Assembly (NCBI GenBank): GCA_016124195.1
Contig: WGOE01000002.1
Coordinates: 620,001 to 684,000, forward strand
DNA length: 64,000 bases
Source: a bacterium
Lineage (GTDB): Bacteria > Pseudomonadota > Alphaproteobacteria > Rhodobacterales > Rhodobacteraceae
Direction: 5' to 3'
Part shown: piece after piece, positions 38,484 through 48,281 of the stretch
How the letters are laid out: the number at the start of each line of letters is the position of its first letter
How positions within the stretch are numbered: the first letter of the stretch is position 1
The notes under the pieces: model-generated
The model's input: only the letters and a program-made list of their open reading frames with translations
Told to the model about the DNA's origin: nothing
The model's database searches: none
Position numbers and translations under genes: made by a program

Positions 38484-39701
38484 ATGTCTACCAGAGACGA
38501 CCCTGTTTCGCACAGACTGGCGCTTCGGCCTGCTGTTTCACTAAATAGAAAACCGGAACAAACGTTAGCGGTTGCAGGCATGCCACGGATGCGCATATTT
38601 TACGATGTGCCCGTTATGCCGACCCACAGGCTTTTTGAGCGTGCTCAACTGTCCGACGGCGGGCCGATCTGGCCTGATTTTAAGCTACGCTTGCCGATTC
38701 GCCACAAGCGCAGGGGCAAGGTAGCTGATAGTAAGCCAAAGCTTTTGACGGTTCCGACCATAACCCTCACTGCGCCCTGCGTATGGGGCGGTTATGTGAC
38801 TAATCATTTCGGCCATCTAATTGCCGAACATATGACACGCGTGTTGCAGTCTGTGACGGAACGTCCAGACGACACATTCTTGTTCGTTGGTCGTCCTGGG
38901 TGCGGCGCCGACGCGGCACCTGGATTTTTCTGGACGGTGATGGAATGGTACGGGCTAAGACGTGAAAATATAACGTTCGTGACGGAGCCGCTGAAGGTCA
39001 AAACGCTGCGCGTCGTCCCGGAAGCGGAGCAATGGGACTTCGGTGAACCGCTAGATGCCTATCTCGATTTGCTGGATCGCTTACCCCAAAGAAATCGGCT
39101 TGTCCCGATTCAATCCGACGTTCTTTACGTTTCCCGGGTTGGATTGCTGCAAGATCTCAAGGGTGGGCACGCTGGTGAAAGTTATCTTGTGTCACGACTT
39201 GAGGCTCTAGGCATCCGCGTTCTGGACCCTGCCAAAGCGCCACTAATTGAACAACTGGCGCTGTACGCTGGCGCAAAGACGATACTCTTCGCGGAGGGCT
39301 CTGCGATCCACGGAAGACAGTTGCTGGGTCGGATACCCCAAAAGATCGTGGTCCTTGTTCGGCGCCCTGGTTGGACTTCTGGCTTAGGTATTCTGAAGAA
39401 GCGTTGCGATATGCTGACATACGCAGAGGTTTCAGGGCAATTTGTCAGCATAAGCGCTGAAAATGGGCAGAATTTTCCTGCTCTCGGTATTTCATTTTAC
39501 GATGTCGAGGCTTTGCATAATTCTTTCGCGGAAATTGGGATTAATCTTGCGCAAGGTTGGTCGCAAGCGGCGTATATTTCTGCGCGTGATAAAGATGCGC
39601 GGGACTGGCTCGCCGCTGTTAAGGCCTCGTCCATCCGCGTAACGACGCAGTCATATGCAGACATCGAAACCGTCTTCGAATATGAGGGCGTGCCGCGTTG
39701 A
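38484..39701 (+). CDS. GT61-family (DUF563-like) glycosyltransferase, low GC
   Basis: 405 residues from ATG 38484 (AGTAGG four to five bases upstream; a TTG at 38433 would add 17 residues). Motifs VTNHFGHLIAEHM, ILYV-type VLYVSR and ILFAEGSAIHG match the GT61/DUF563 fold, which transfers sugars to glycans or proteins. Base composition and codon choice are much less GC-rich than the neighbours (many AT-ending codons), and the segment follows tRNA-Val directly, so horizontal transfer is likely. It could modify a surface polysaccharide; the capsule genes lie 5 kb away. Confidence 0.82.
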   Translation: MSTRDDPVSHRLALRPAVSLNRKPEQTLAVAGMPRMRIFYDVPVMPTHRLFERAQLSDGGPIWPDFKLRLPIRHKRRGKVADSKPKLLTVPTITLTAPCVWGGYVTNHFGHLIAEHMTRVLQSVTERPDDTFLFVGRPGCGADAAPGFFWTVMEWYGLRRENITFVTEPLKVKTLRVVPEAEQWDFGEPLDAYLDLLDRLPQRNRLVPIQSDVLYVSRVGLLQDLKGGHAGESYLVSRLEALGIRVLDPAKAPLIEQLALYAGAKTILFAEGSAIHGRQLLGRIPQKIVVLVRRPGWTSGLGILKKRCDMLTYAEVSGQFVSISAENGQNFPALGISFYDVEALHNSFAEIGINLAQGWSQAAYISARDKDARDWLAAVKASSIRVTTQSYADIETVFEYEGVPR

Positions 39702-39832
39702 AAATTGGCGCGGCACTGCACGTCGGTCTGTAGTGTGAGGCGGTCTAACGACAAGGATCCGGCACTGTGCAGCGCGTATAGGACAGGACAGTTGTACCGC
39801 AGCGTCGGCCGGATTGGAGGTACGTGCGGAAC

Positions 39833-40489
39833 TTACGCCGGTTCTGCGCTGCGTTTGGCCCACATGTCCTGAAAGGCCGGGCGCGCCTGGCAGCGGTCGA
39901 GCCAGGCCTTCACGGCGGGGAACTCGGCGATCAGCGTGGGATGGCCCTGGGCATAGCGCAGGCACTCGGCCGTGTTGATGTCGGCCACGCTGAAGCGCGA
40001 CCCCATCAGCCACTCGGCCCCTTCGAGGTGCCTTTGCAGCCGGGCGAGCGGACGGCGCAGCTTTTCGGCGCAGATGGCGATGTGGCTTTGCGCTTCGGGC
40101 GTGTCGCCGCCTTTGGTCAGCGTGGTCTGGATGTTGAGGGCCGCATCCTCGATGGCGGTGGCGGCGAACAGCGCCCACTGCTCCATCAGCGCGGTTTCGG
40201 CATCCGATTGCGGCCCAAGCGCGCCGCCATAGCGCCGCGCGATGTAAAGCGTGATGGCAAGGCTTTCGGTCAGGGTCAGGTCATCCTCGACCAGAACCGG
40301 AACCTGGCCGATCGGATTGATGGCCAGGAAGGCGGGCGAGGCGGTGTTGAGCGGCGCATCCGCCGCCTTGGGGTGATCGAGCCGGTAGGATTGGATCACC
40401 GGAACATGGGTGAACGGCACCCCGCATTCGGCCAAAAGCCAGAGGGGGCGCGTGGCGCGCGACCGGTAGACGCCGTAAAGAGTGATCAT
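39833..40489 (-). CDS. glutathione S-transferase
   Basis: 218 residues. The N-terminal thioredoxin-like domain begins LYGVYRSRATRPLWLLAECGVPF with PxL and the cis-Pro region GQVPVLVEDDLTLTESLAI, which binds glutathione. The C-terminal helical domain follows (EWLMGSRFSVADINTAECLRYAQ). It conjugates glutathione to electrophiles or reduces peroxides. It is divergent from the MATE transporter, a possible detoxification pairing. Confidence 0.9.
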   Translation of the reverse strand: MITLYGVYRSRATRPLWLLAECGVPFTHVPVIQSYRLDHPKAADAPLNTASPAFLAINPIGQVPVLVEDDLTLTESLAITLYIARRYGGALGPQSDAETALMEQWALFAATAIEDAALNIQTTLTKGGDTPEAQSHIAICAEKLRRPLARLQRHLEGAEWLMGSRFSVADINTAECLRYAQGHPTLIAEFPAVKAWLDRCQARPAFQDMWAKRSAEPA

Positions 40490-40592
40490 GCTGGATTCCT
40501 TCGGGACAGAGCCGGCGGCGAGCCTAACCCTGCCCGCAACGAAGGAAAAGGGGTGGGCTTGCTGCCCGTCTTTTCAGCAGATATGAAACGTC

Positions 40593-41954
40593 ATGGCCCG
40601 CAATTTCACCCTGCATGCCCGCGCGATATTGGCGTTGGGGCTTCCCTTGGTTGGCAGTCATCTGGCGCAGATGGCGCTGAATGTCACCGACACCGTCCTT
40701 TTGGGGCGCTACGGCGTCAACGAACTGGCGTCGGTGACGATCGCGGGCACGTGCTTCTTCATCATCTTCATCTTCGGGTCGGGATTTGCGCAGGCGATCA
40801 TGCCGCTGATCGCCGCCGCCGTGGGCCGGGGCGACGAGACCGAGGTGCGCCGCGACGCCCGGATGGGGCTGTGGCTGTCGCTGGGCTATGGCCTGCTGAC
40901 CTATCCCCTGTTCTGGACCTCGGGCCGCTGGCTGCTGGCCCTGGGCCAAGAGCCGGAGGTGGCGGGGCTGGCCCAACAGTTTTTGCGTATCGCGGGGCCG
41001 GGCATGGTGCCGGCGCTTCTGGTCATGGCGCTGAAATCCTACCTTTCCGCGCTGGGGCGCACGCAGGTCGTGCTTTGGGTGACGCTGGCGGCGGTGCTGT
41101 TGAACCTCGGCATTGGCTGGACGCTGATCTTTGGCCAGTTCGGCCTGCCCGCGCTGGGGGTCAGGGGGGCTGCCATCGCGACCCTGACCGTGCAATGGGT
41201 AACCTTCGTGATCCTGGCGCTTTACGCGCAGTTCCAGCCGAGCCTGCGCCGGTTTCACCTGTTCAGCCGCTTCTGGCGCGCCGATCCGGCAGCACTTGGC
41301 CGGGTGTTCCGGCTTGGCTGGCCGATCAGCGTGACGGGACTGGCCGAAAGCGGGCTGTTCTCGGCCGCCTCGGTGATGATGGGCTGGGTGGGCACGGTGC
41401 CGCTGGCCGCCCATGGCATTGCCATGCAGGTGGCGGGGCTGGCCTTCATGATCCACCTTGGCCTGTCCAATGCCGCCACGGTCCTGGCCGGCCGGGCCGA
41501 GGGGGCGGGCGATGCGCGCCGCCTGCGCGAGATTGCGCAGGCTGCCATCATCCTGTCGGTCTGCTTCGGGATGGTTGTCATTCTTGGCCTGCTGACCCTG
41601 CCCGCAGCCATCATTGGCCTGTTTCTGGACACATCGCACCCCGAGGCGCCGCAGATCCTGGCCACCGGCACCGGCCTTCTGGCGCTGGCGGCGCTGTTTC
41701 AGATGGGCGATGCGATGCAGGTCATGGCCCTGGGCCTGTTGCGCGCCATCCGCGAGACGCGGGTGCCGATGTGGGCGGCGGCGGTCAGCTATTGGGTGAT
41801 CGGCATCCCGTCCAGCTATGCCTTGGGCTTTCCGATGGGGCTGGGCGGCAACGGCATATGGCTGGGGCTCTGCGTGGGGCTGGCCTTTGCCTCGACCAGC
41901 CTGATGGCGCGGTTCTGGATCATGGCGCCGCAGGTTCCCGCGGCGCCGGTCTGA
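40593..41954 (+). CDS. MATE-family multidrug efflux transporter
   Basis: 453 residues with twelve predicted membrane helices. ILALGLPLVGSHLAQMALNVTDTVLLG is the strong MATE N-terminal block and a second, homologous block starts FRLGWPISVTGLAESGLFSAASVMMGWVG. It should export cationic compounds using Na+ or H+ in the inner membrane. Its stop abuts the stop of the convergent gene with no gap. Confidence 0.9.
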   Translation: MARNFTLHARAILALGLPLVGSHLAQMALNVTDTVLLGRYGVNELASVTIAGTCFFIIFIFGSGFAQAIMPLIAAAVGRGDETEVRRDARMGLWLSLGYGLLTYPLFWTSGRWLLALGQEPEVAGLAQQFLRIAGPGMVPALLVMALKSYLSALGRTQVVLWVTLAAVLLNLGIGWTLIFGQFGLPALGVRGAAIATLTVQWVTFVILALYAQFQPSLRRFHLFSRFWRADPAALGRVFRLGWPISVTGLAESGLFSAASVMMGWVGTVPLAAHGIAMQVAGLAFMIHLGLSNAATVLAGRAEGAGDARRLREIAQAAIILSVCFGMVVILGLLTLPAAIIGLFLDTSHPEAPQILATGTGLLALAALFQMGDAMQVMALGLLRAIRETRVPMWAAAVSYWVIGIPSSYALGFPMGLGGNGIWLGLCVGLAFASTSLMARFWIMAPQVPAAPV

Positions 41955-42365
41955 TCACTCGGCCGCCCCCTTGGTCAGCCGGTCGGACTTGCGCCGCACC
42001 AGAACGCTGCGCAGGTCATGCATGGCAAGGAGCAGATCGTCCGTCACCCGTTCCAGCTGCGCGTCGCTGGCCTTGGTTTGCGCCCATTGCGTGGTCAGGT
42101 TGAGGTAATCCACCGCGCGCAGGATGTCGTCGATGTCCCGTTCGGCCAGAAGGGCGGTGCGGGCGGCGAGCCAGCGGTTGATCTCGGCCAGGTCGTCCGG
42201 CCTCAGCGGCTCGGCGCCATGCGCCTTGATCGTGCCGTTCTTGACGTTGACGGTAGCAATCTCGATCAGTTCGATCCGGCGTTGGCGGTTTTCGGTATCG
42301 ACCCGAAACACCACCGCGCCGTTGTCACGGATGCGAAAGTAGTAATCCGGCAGATCGCCCGGCAT
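41955..42365 (-). CDS. conserved hypothetical protein
   Basis: 136 residues from ATG 42365. YYFRIRDNGAVVFRVDTENRQRRIELIEIATVNVKNGTIKAHG is an all-beta-looking N-terminal half; the second half is helical with LVRRKSDRLTKGAAE at the end. It is recognised only as a conserved Rhodobacterales protein. The aminotransferase gene lies upstream on the same strand (8-base gap), so the two are probably cotranscribed. Confidence 0.65.
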   Translation of the reverse strand: MPGDLPDYYFRIRDNGAVVFRVDTENRQRRIELIEIATVNVKNGTIKAHGAEPLRPDDLAEINRWLAARTALLAERDIDDILRAVDYLNLTTQWAQTKASDAQLERVTDDLLLAMHDLRSVLVRRKSDRLTKGAAE

Positions 42366-42373
42366 GGCCCCCC

Positions 42374-43633
<1,260 letters not shown>

Positions 43634-43684
43634 CTATGAGTACCCTTCCATGCAATCAAGCGATATCACAAAAGGAGAGGCAAG

Positions 43685-44101
43685 ATGGCAACGAAGATCG
43701 CGGTGAAACCGGCGACGCAGGACTGGTTTGACGAGGGTGTGGCGACGTTTGGCGACCGGCTGGAAGCCGCGCGCGAGGCGGCCGGGTTGACGCAAAAGGC
43801 GCTCGCCGCGCGGCTGGGTGTCCGCGACAGCACTGTCAAGGCCTGGGAGGCCGACCAGTCCGAACCGCGCGCGAACCGGATGCAGATGCTGGCCGGGATG
43901 CTGAATGTCTCGCTCGGCTGGCTGATGGCCGGGGTCGGCGAGGGCATCGCCGCGCCGGCGGATCGGACCGACGATGCGCAGGCGCTTGCCGCGACGCTGG
44001 AAGATGTGGCGCGGCTGAAATGGCAGATGCGGGCGCTGACCGAAACGGTCGCGCGGGTCGAACGGCGCATCGGCGGTCAAATCGGAGGCGCCGCAGAGTG
44101 A
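43685..44101 (+). CDS. XRE-family transcriptional regulator
   Basis: 138 residues. The HTH FGDRLEAAREAAGLTQKALAARLGVRDSTVKAWE (residues 19-52) is followed by an alanine-rich C-terminal helix (about 95-130) likely to dimerise. It is strictly linked to sdhE here: its stop overlaps the sdhE GTG (GTGA). It is divergent from the aminotransferase gene and may regulate the promoter region between them or its own operon. Confidence 0.88.
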   Translation: MATKIAVKPATQDWFDEGVATFGDRLEAAREAAGLTQKALAARLGVRDSTVKAWEADQSEPRANRMQMLAGMLNVSLGWLMAGVGEGIAAPADRTDDAQALAATLEDVARLKWQMRALTETVARVERRIGGQIGGAAE

Positions 44102-44370
44102 CCGAAACCCATGAAGCCCGGCTGAAACGCATGGCCATGCGCGCCTGGCGGCGCGGCACCAAGGAGATGGACCTGGTGCTTGGCCCCTATGCCGATGCGC
44201 GGCTGGCCCAGATGTCGGAGGCGGACCTGTCCGCCTTCGATGCGCTTCTGGCCGAGAACGATCAGGACCTGATGGCGTGGCTGCTGGGGCAAACCCCGGC
44301 GCCCGAAGGGCATGCCGATCTGATCCGGGTGCTGTCCGACTTTGCCACCCGGCGGATGAGGGCGATTTAA
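44098..44370 (+). CDS. sdhE: succinate dehydrogenase assembly factor SdhE
   Basis: 90 residues from GTG 44098, which overlaps the stop of the XRE gene. The conserved helix block RMAMRAWRRGTKEMDLVLG contains the RGxxEMD motif that carries FAD to SdhA. It is a small cytoplasmic helical protein needed for flavinylation of succinate dehydrogenase. The length (80-95 residues) is right for the family. Confidence 0.9.
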   Translation: MTETHEARLKRMAMRAWRRGTKEMDLVLGPYADARLAQMSEADLSAFDALLAENDQDLMAWLLGQTPAPEGHADLIRVLSDFATRRMRAI

Positions 44371-44466
44371 AAGCTGAAATTTGGTGCGAATCTGGCGTTA
44401 GTTTACGTTATGTTTGCGTTTTGTGCTGATTCTGTCCGTAACCCTTCGGGATAACGGAGACTTTGG

Positions 44467-44964
44467 ATGACGCTGCAGACACCTCTCTTGGATGGATCGC
44501 AAAAGGCCCTTTTGGCTGGATATCTGGACAATCTTTCGATGCTGGAACGGCTGCATCGTTTGCTTCTGGATGTGATCAAGGACGAATTCGAACGTCTGGG
44601 CATTCTGGAGATCAACTCGGTTCAGGCCCTGTTGCTGTTCAACATCGCGGAAAACGAGGTGACGGCCGGCGAATTGAAATCGCGCGGCTACTATCAGGGC
44701 TCCAACGTCAGCTACAACCTCAAGAAACTGGTGGAACTGGGCTACATGCACCATCAGCGATCAGAGATTGATCGCCGGTCGGTGCGGGTTCGGCTGACCG
44801 AAAAGGGGCGCCGGGTGCGCGGCCTGATCGGCGAACTCTTCGGCCGCCATGCCGAGGTGTTGAGCAAGCGCGGCGTGATCGATGCCGAGGTGATGGAGAC
44901 GATCAATTCCTCGCTCAAGCGCATGGAGCGGTTCTGGACCGAACAGATCCGCTATATCTACTGA
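44467..44964 (+). CDS. MarR-family winged helix regulator, LdtR-like
   Basis: 165 residues. LLLFNIAENEVTAGELKSRGYYQGSNVSYNLKKLVELGYMHH is the winged-helix DNA-binding core, with wing residues DRRSVRVRLTEKG. The pattern GYYQGSNVSYNLKKLVELGY resembles the alphaproteobacterial regulator group that includes LdtR of Liberibacter, known for stress and cell-wall control, but this relation is recalled and not tested. The 96 bases before it are AT-rich compared with the surroundings and probably hold the promoter. Confidence 0.8.
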   Translation: MTLQTPLLDGSQKALLAGYLDNLSMLERLHRLLLDVIKDEFERLGILEINSVQALLLFNIAENEVTAGELKSRGYYQGSNVSYNLKKLVELGYMHHQRSEIDRRSVRVRLTEKGRRVRGLIGELFGRHAEVLSKRGVIDAEVMETINSSLKRMERFWTEQIRYIY

Positions 44965-44970
44965 CCTGCC

Positions 44971-47022
44971 CTAGCGCCACAGATGCGCCTGACTTGCGAA
45001 GGCGCCCTGCAGCTTGGCCAGAAGCCGCAGCGGCAGCCCCGGTCGCGGCAAGGCGCCAGAGGCCAACCGCTCGACCGCCACTTCGGGCGGGCAGGGGCGC
45101 AGGCTGATCGGATCGAAATAGCGCGGATAGGCGATCAGGGCGGCATGGATCAGGGCCTCCAGCGTGGGGCGCGGCAGCGGATGGCCGTCATGCGCCTGCC
45201 TGCGGCGCGCGGGGACCGGGCCCAGATCGCGCGTCAACCCCCAACCGGCATAGAAGGGCGTTCCAAGACAGGTTACCGGCTTGGTCCGCAGCAGCGCCTC
45301 GAACCCCAGGAGAGAGGTCATGGTCCAGACCGCGTCACAGGCCTCGATCAGGGCCACCGGATCGGAGTGGCTGGCGACGACATCGGCGAGGCCAGCCAGT
45401 TCATCGGCGTCCAGGGCGCCCCGGCGCAGGCCCGCCTCCACATCGGGATGCGGCTTGTAGACGATGACCGCCGTGGGATGGGCCGCACGCACCCTTTGCA
45501 GCAGGCCGAGGTTGGTCGAAACCTCAAGGCTGCCGAGCCGGATCGAGGCATCATCCTCAACCTGGCCCGGCACCAGGATCCTGTGCCCCGCGGGCAGATC
45601 GGGCAGCGGCCCGGCGAGGTTGTATTTGGTCAGGCGCGTGGCGATCAGCCGGCGCAGCAGCGCCTCGGCCCGCAGCGCGCCGCCCGGCGGCAGGGGCGCG
45701 CGGATCAAATGCTCCAGCCGGCTTTCGCGGCCCGGATCGTAATAGATTCCAAGGTCGTCGGTCACGAGGCTCAGGGGCGGCACGAGGGCCGCGCCTAGAC
45801 CGCGCGAGCGCAGAAAGCCGTCCTCGACCCGCAGGCAAGGCAGGGCCTCTGGCGCCTTGCCGGCCCAGACGATCAGGCCGCGTCCGGTCTTTGTCGCCAG
45901 GGCTGCGGCCTCGGCCGGGTCGTCGCGAAAGATCAGCGGTTTGTGCCTGCCGAAGAACTGCTGCAACCGCCGCCGCTTCCACAGCCGCATGCCGCCCGCC
46001 ACATGGCCCCGGCGGTCGGCACGATAGGCGCGGGTTTCGGCTTCCAGTTGATCGATAACTTCTTCGATCTCGCACAGGCGGTCGCGGCAGGGGTCGTACC
46101 AGGTCGGCGCAAGGATCGCAGCGCCGGCAAAAAGCTGCGCCCGGGTCAGGCTGCGGCGCCGGCGGTCCAGGGGAAAGCGGTCGTCGCTCAACCCCCAGCC
46201 GGCGTAAAACGGCTGGCCCATCACGATCGGACGATGCCCTGCCAGGATCGCCTCGAAGCCAAGCTGCGAGGACACGGTATAGACGGCGATGGCCCCCTCC
46301 ATGAGGCGCCAGGGCGAGACGGGCCGATCGCAAAGCGTGATGTTGCCGGGGACCTCGTCCCGGGTCGAGTAATGGCCCGGGCGCAGTCCGGATTGGGTTT
46401 CCGGATGGGTCTTGATCACGAGGCGGGCATTCGGATGTTCGGTCCGGGCGAGGGCCAGCATCTCGGCAAAGCGGGCGGCGTTGGCCCCGGCATGGCGGAT
46501 CGAGGCATCGCCGCGCAGCTGGTCGACGATCAGGACGTAACCCGGAGGCGGCGGTGCAAGGTCCGGGTCGTGCATGTTGTATTTCGACAGATCCAGCGCC
46601 TGAATACGTGCAATTGCGTCGCGACTGCGGGCCAGAAGGTTCGAATCGTCCAAGGCCGACCGTGCGAGGATTTGTTCGGTCAGCGACGGTCCGCTGCTGT
46701 CGAAATGGACTCCGAACGGGTCGATGACCAGGCCCAGCGGCGCATCGCCCATCCGGCCTGGCCGTAAGGAGCGCAAGACCGTGTCCTCGACGCGGACCAA
46801 GGGAACGCCGCGGCGCGCCGCGATCTTCTCGCCGCGCCAGGCGTAGGGCGAGCGGCCCCAGACCACCACGCCATCCTCGGGCCCGGGCAGGCCAAGGCGC
46901 AGTTCGTGCCCCGCGAGTGTCAGGATGCGGCGCAGGCGGGGCTGGGTCAGAAATCCGGCCGAATATGGAAAAAGCCGCCGGGGCAGGGTCCCGGCGGCCT
47001 TTGGGTCGAAGTCTTGCGCCAT
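44971..47022 (-). CDS. kpsC: capsule polysaccharide biosynthesis protein KpsC
   Basis: 683 residues with an internal repeat: both halves contain a block like GRSPYAWRGEKIAARRGVPLVRVED (about residues 50-75) and, later, WAGKAPEALPCLRVEDGFLRSRG. KpsC makes the beta-Kdo linker on the lipid acceptor of group 2 capsules, with two catalytic domains, which fits the duplication. It lies last in a three-gene row with the export lipoprotein and KpsS. Seven bases separate its stop from the convergent regulator gene. The neighbours needed for export (kpsM, kpsT, kpsE) are not in the window. Confidence 0.93.
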   Translation of the reverse strand: MAQDFDPKAAGTLPRRLFPYSAGFLTQPRLRRILTLAGHELRLGLPGPEDGVVVWGRSPYAWRGEKIAARRGVPLVRVEDTVLRSLRPGRMGDAPLGLVIDPFGVHFDSSGPSLTEQILARSALDDSNLLARSRDAIARIQALDLSKYNMHDPDLAPPPPGYVLIVDQLRGDASIRHAGANAARFAEMLALARTEHPNARLVIKTHPETQSGLRPGHYSTRDEVPGNITLCDRPVSPWRLMEGAIAVYTVSSQLGFEAILAGHRPIVMGQPFYAGWGLSDDRFPLDRRRRSLTRAQLFAGAAILAPTWYDPCRDRLCEIEEVIDQLEAETRAYRADRRGHVAGGMRLWKRRRLQQFFGRHKPLIFRDDPAEAAALATKTGRGLIVWAGKAPEALPCLRVEDGFLRSRGLGAALVPPLSLVTDDLGIYYDPGRESRLEHLIRAPLPPGGALRAEALLRRLIATRLTKYNLAGPLPDLPAGHRILVPGQVEDDASIRLGSLEVSTNLGLLQRVRAAHPTAVIVYKPHPDVEAGLRRGALDADELAGLADVVASHSDPVALIEACDAVWTMTSLLGFEALLRTKPVTCLGTPFYAGWGLTRDLGPVPARRRQAHDGHPLPRPTLEALIHAALIAYPRYFDPISLRPCPPEVAVERLASGALPRPGLPLRLLAKLQGAFASQAHLWR

Positions 47023-47028
47023 CGCGGC

Positions 47029-48180
47029 TCAGAGGCCGGTGGCAGAGCGGACGTTGTTGGCCGCGTTGGTCGTCGTGCTGGCCGCGCTGGCACTGCCGGT
47101 GATGGCGGCGATGGTCTTGCTCCACTGCACGAAGGGGGCTTCGGTCACATAGACCGTGTCGCCGGCGCGGATCAGGAAATCGCGCGCCTCGAACATGCCG
47201 GTCGGCCGCGTCAGGTCCAGCACATAGACCATGCGCTGGTCACCGATCAGGTCGGTGCGGCCCAGGACGGCATTGGCGATCTCGGCCGGTTCGTTGCGCA
47301 GAACGAAGACGCCCTTTGGATCGGCGATGTTGGAGTTGAGCCCACCCACCGTGGCGATGGCCTCCAGCGCGGAGAGGGTCTGCGTCTGGAAAGGCACCTT
47401 GTTCTGCACGCCCGTCGCCCCCAGCGCCACGAAAGAGCGGGTGTCCTGTTCGATCACGACCTGATCGCCCGGGCGCAGCGCAATGTCGAGTTTGGGGTTG
47501 GAATAAAGATCCTGCAGCCAGACCTTCTCGGACCGGCCAGCGCGGGTGACGCGCACCACGGCCACCGGCAGCGGGATCGTGGCGCCGCCGGCCCTGGCGA
47601 TCATTGCGGTCAGGGTGCGGGTCGGCGCGTCGATCGGATAGTTGCCCTGGGCGCCGACCGATCCCGCCACCGTCACGGTCGAGCCATTGCCCGCGACGCG
47701 CTGCACGATGACCTGCGGGTCAGGCGTTTGTGGGTCGAGCTTGCGGGTGATCACGTCGCGCAAGGCATCCGGCGTCAGGCCCGCGGCCTTGATCCGCCCG
47801 GCATAGGGCACGAAGATGAAGCCTTTGCTGTCGACCTGCAACTGGGTCAGGGCCGAGACGCGCTGCCCGGTGTTGCCCAAAAGCGGATCGTCCTTGACGT
47901 TTTCATAGATGGTCATGCCCAGCGTATCGCCGGGCGATATCACGTCAGAGGCCAGGACCCCGGCATTGAGGAAGCCTGAGGAGAAGCCCAGGGCCGGCAT
48001 CACAGACGTGGCCCGTGTCACGCGGGGGTTGACCGACACGACAAAGGCATCGCCGCCCTCGAGCACCGATCCGGCGAAGATTTCTTTCCTCGTCGGTCCG
48101 GATCGCGGCAAACCGCAACTGGCCAAAAGGACCGCAACAAGGGTCAGGGCCAGCGCCCCCCTCGATCTCATGACTTTCAC
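47029..48180 (-). CDS. outer-membrane polysaccharide export lipoprotein (Wza/KpsD-like)
   Basis: 383 residues with a lipobox (LLASC, Cys about residue 22). It starts at GTG 48180, where AAAGGAG lies eight bases upstream; ATG 48171 is an alternative. The N-terminal poly-export domain (VISPGDTLGMTIYENVKDDPLLG) is followed by SLBB-type beta-grasp repeats (TVTVAGSVGAQGNYPID and RPGDQVVIEQDT), the pattern of polysaccharide exporters that cross the outer membrane. Its place between kpsC and kpsS suggests capsule export. Confidence 0.9.
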   Translation of the reverse strand: MKVMRSRGALALTLVAVLLASCGLPRSGPTRKEIFAGSVLEGGDAFVVSVNPRVTRATSVMPALGFSSGFLNAGVLASDVISPGDTLGMTIYENVKDDPLLGNTGQRVSALTQLQVDSKGFIFVPYAGRIKAAGLTPDALRDVITRKLDPQTPDPQVIVQRVAGNGSTVTVAGSVGAQGNYPIDAPTRTLTAMIARAGGATIPLPVAVVRVTRAGRSEKVWLQDLYSNPKLDIALRPGDQVVIEQDTRSFVALGATGVQNKVPFQTQTLSALEAIATVGGLNSNIADPKGVFVLRNEPAEIANAVLGRTDLIGDQRMVYVLDLTRPTGMFEARDFLIRAGDTVYVTEAPFVQWSKTIAAITGSASAASTTTNAANNVRSATGL

Positions 48181-48281
48181 TGCCCGGGCTCCTTTGGTGG
48201 AGTTTGCCTCAAGTTTTGCCCGTAACGCTACAGAACCACGGGGTAAAATGAAAGTGCCGAGTGCAGGGGCGGGTCCTGTCG

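Noticed and set aside
44390-44466. Terminator-like CCGTAACCC-TTCG-GGATAACGG before the MarR gene
   Set aside because: Two mismatches in nine pairs and no T-run; more likely promoter or operator sequence.
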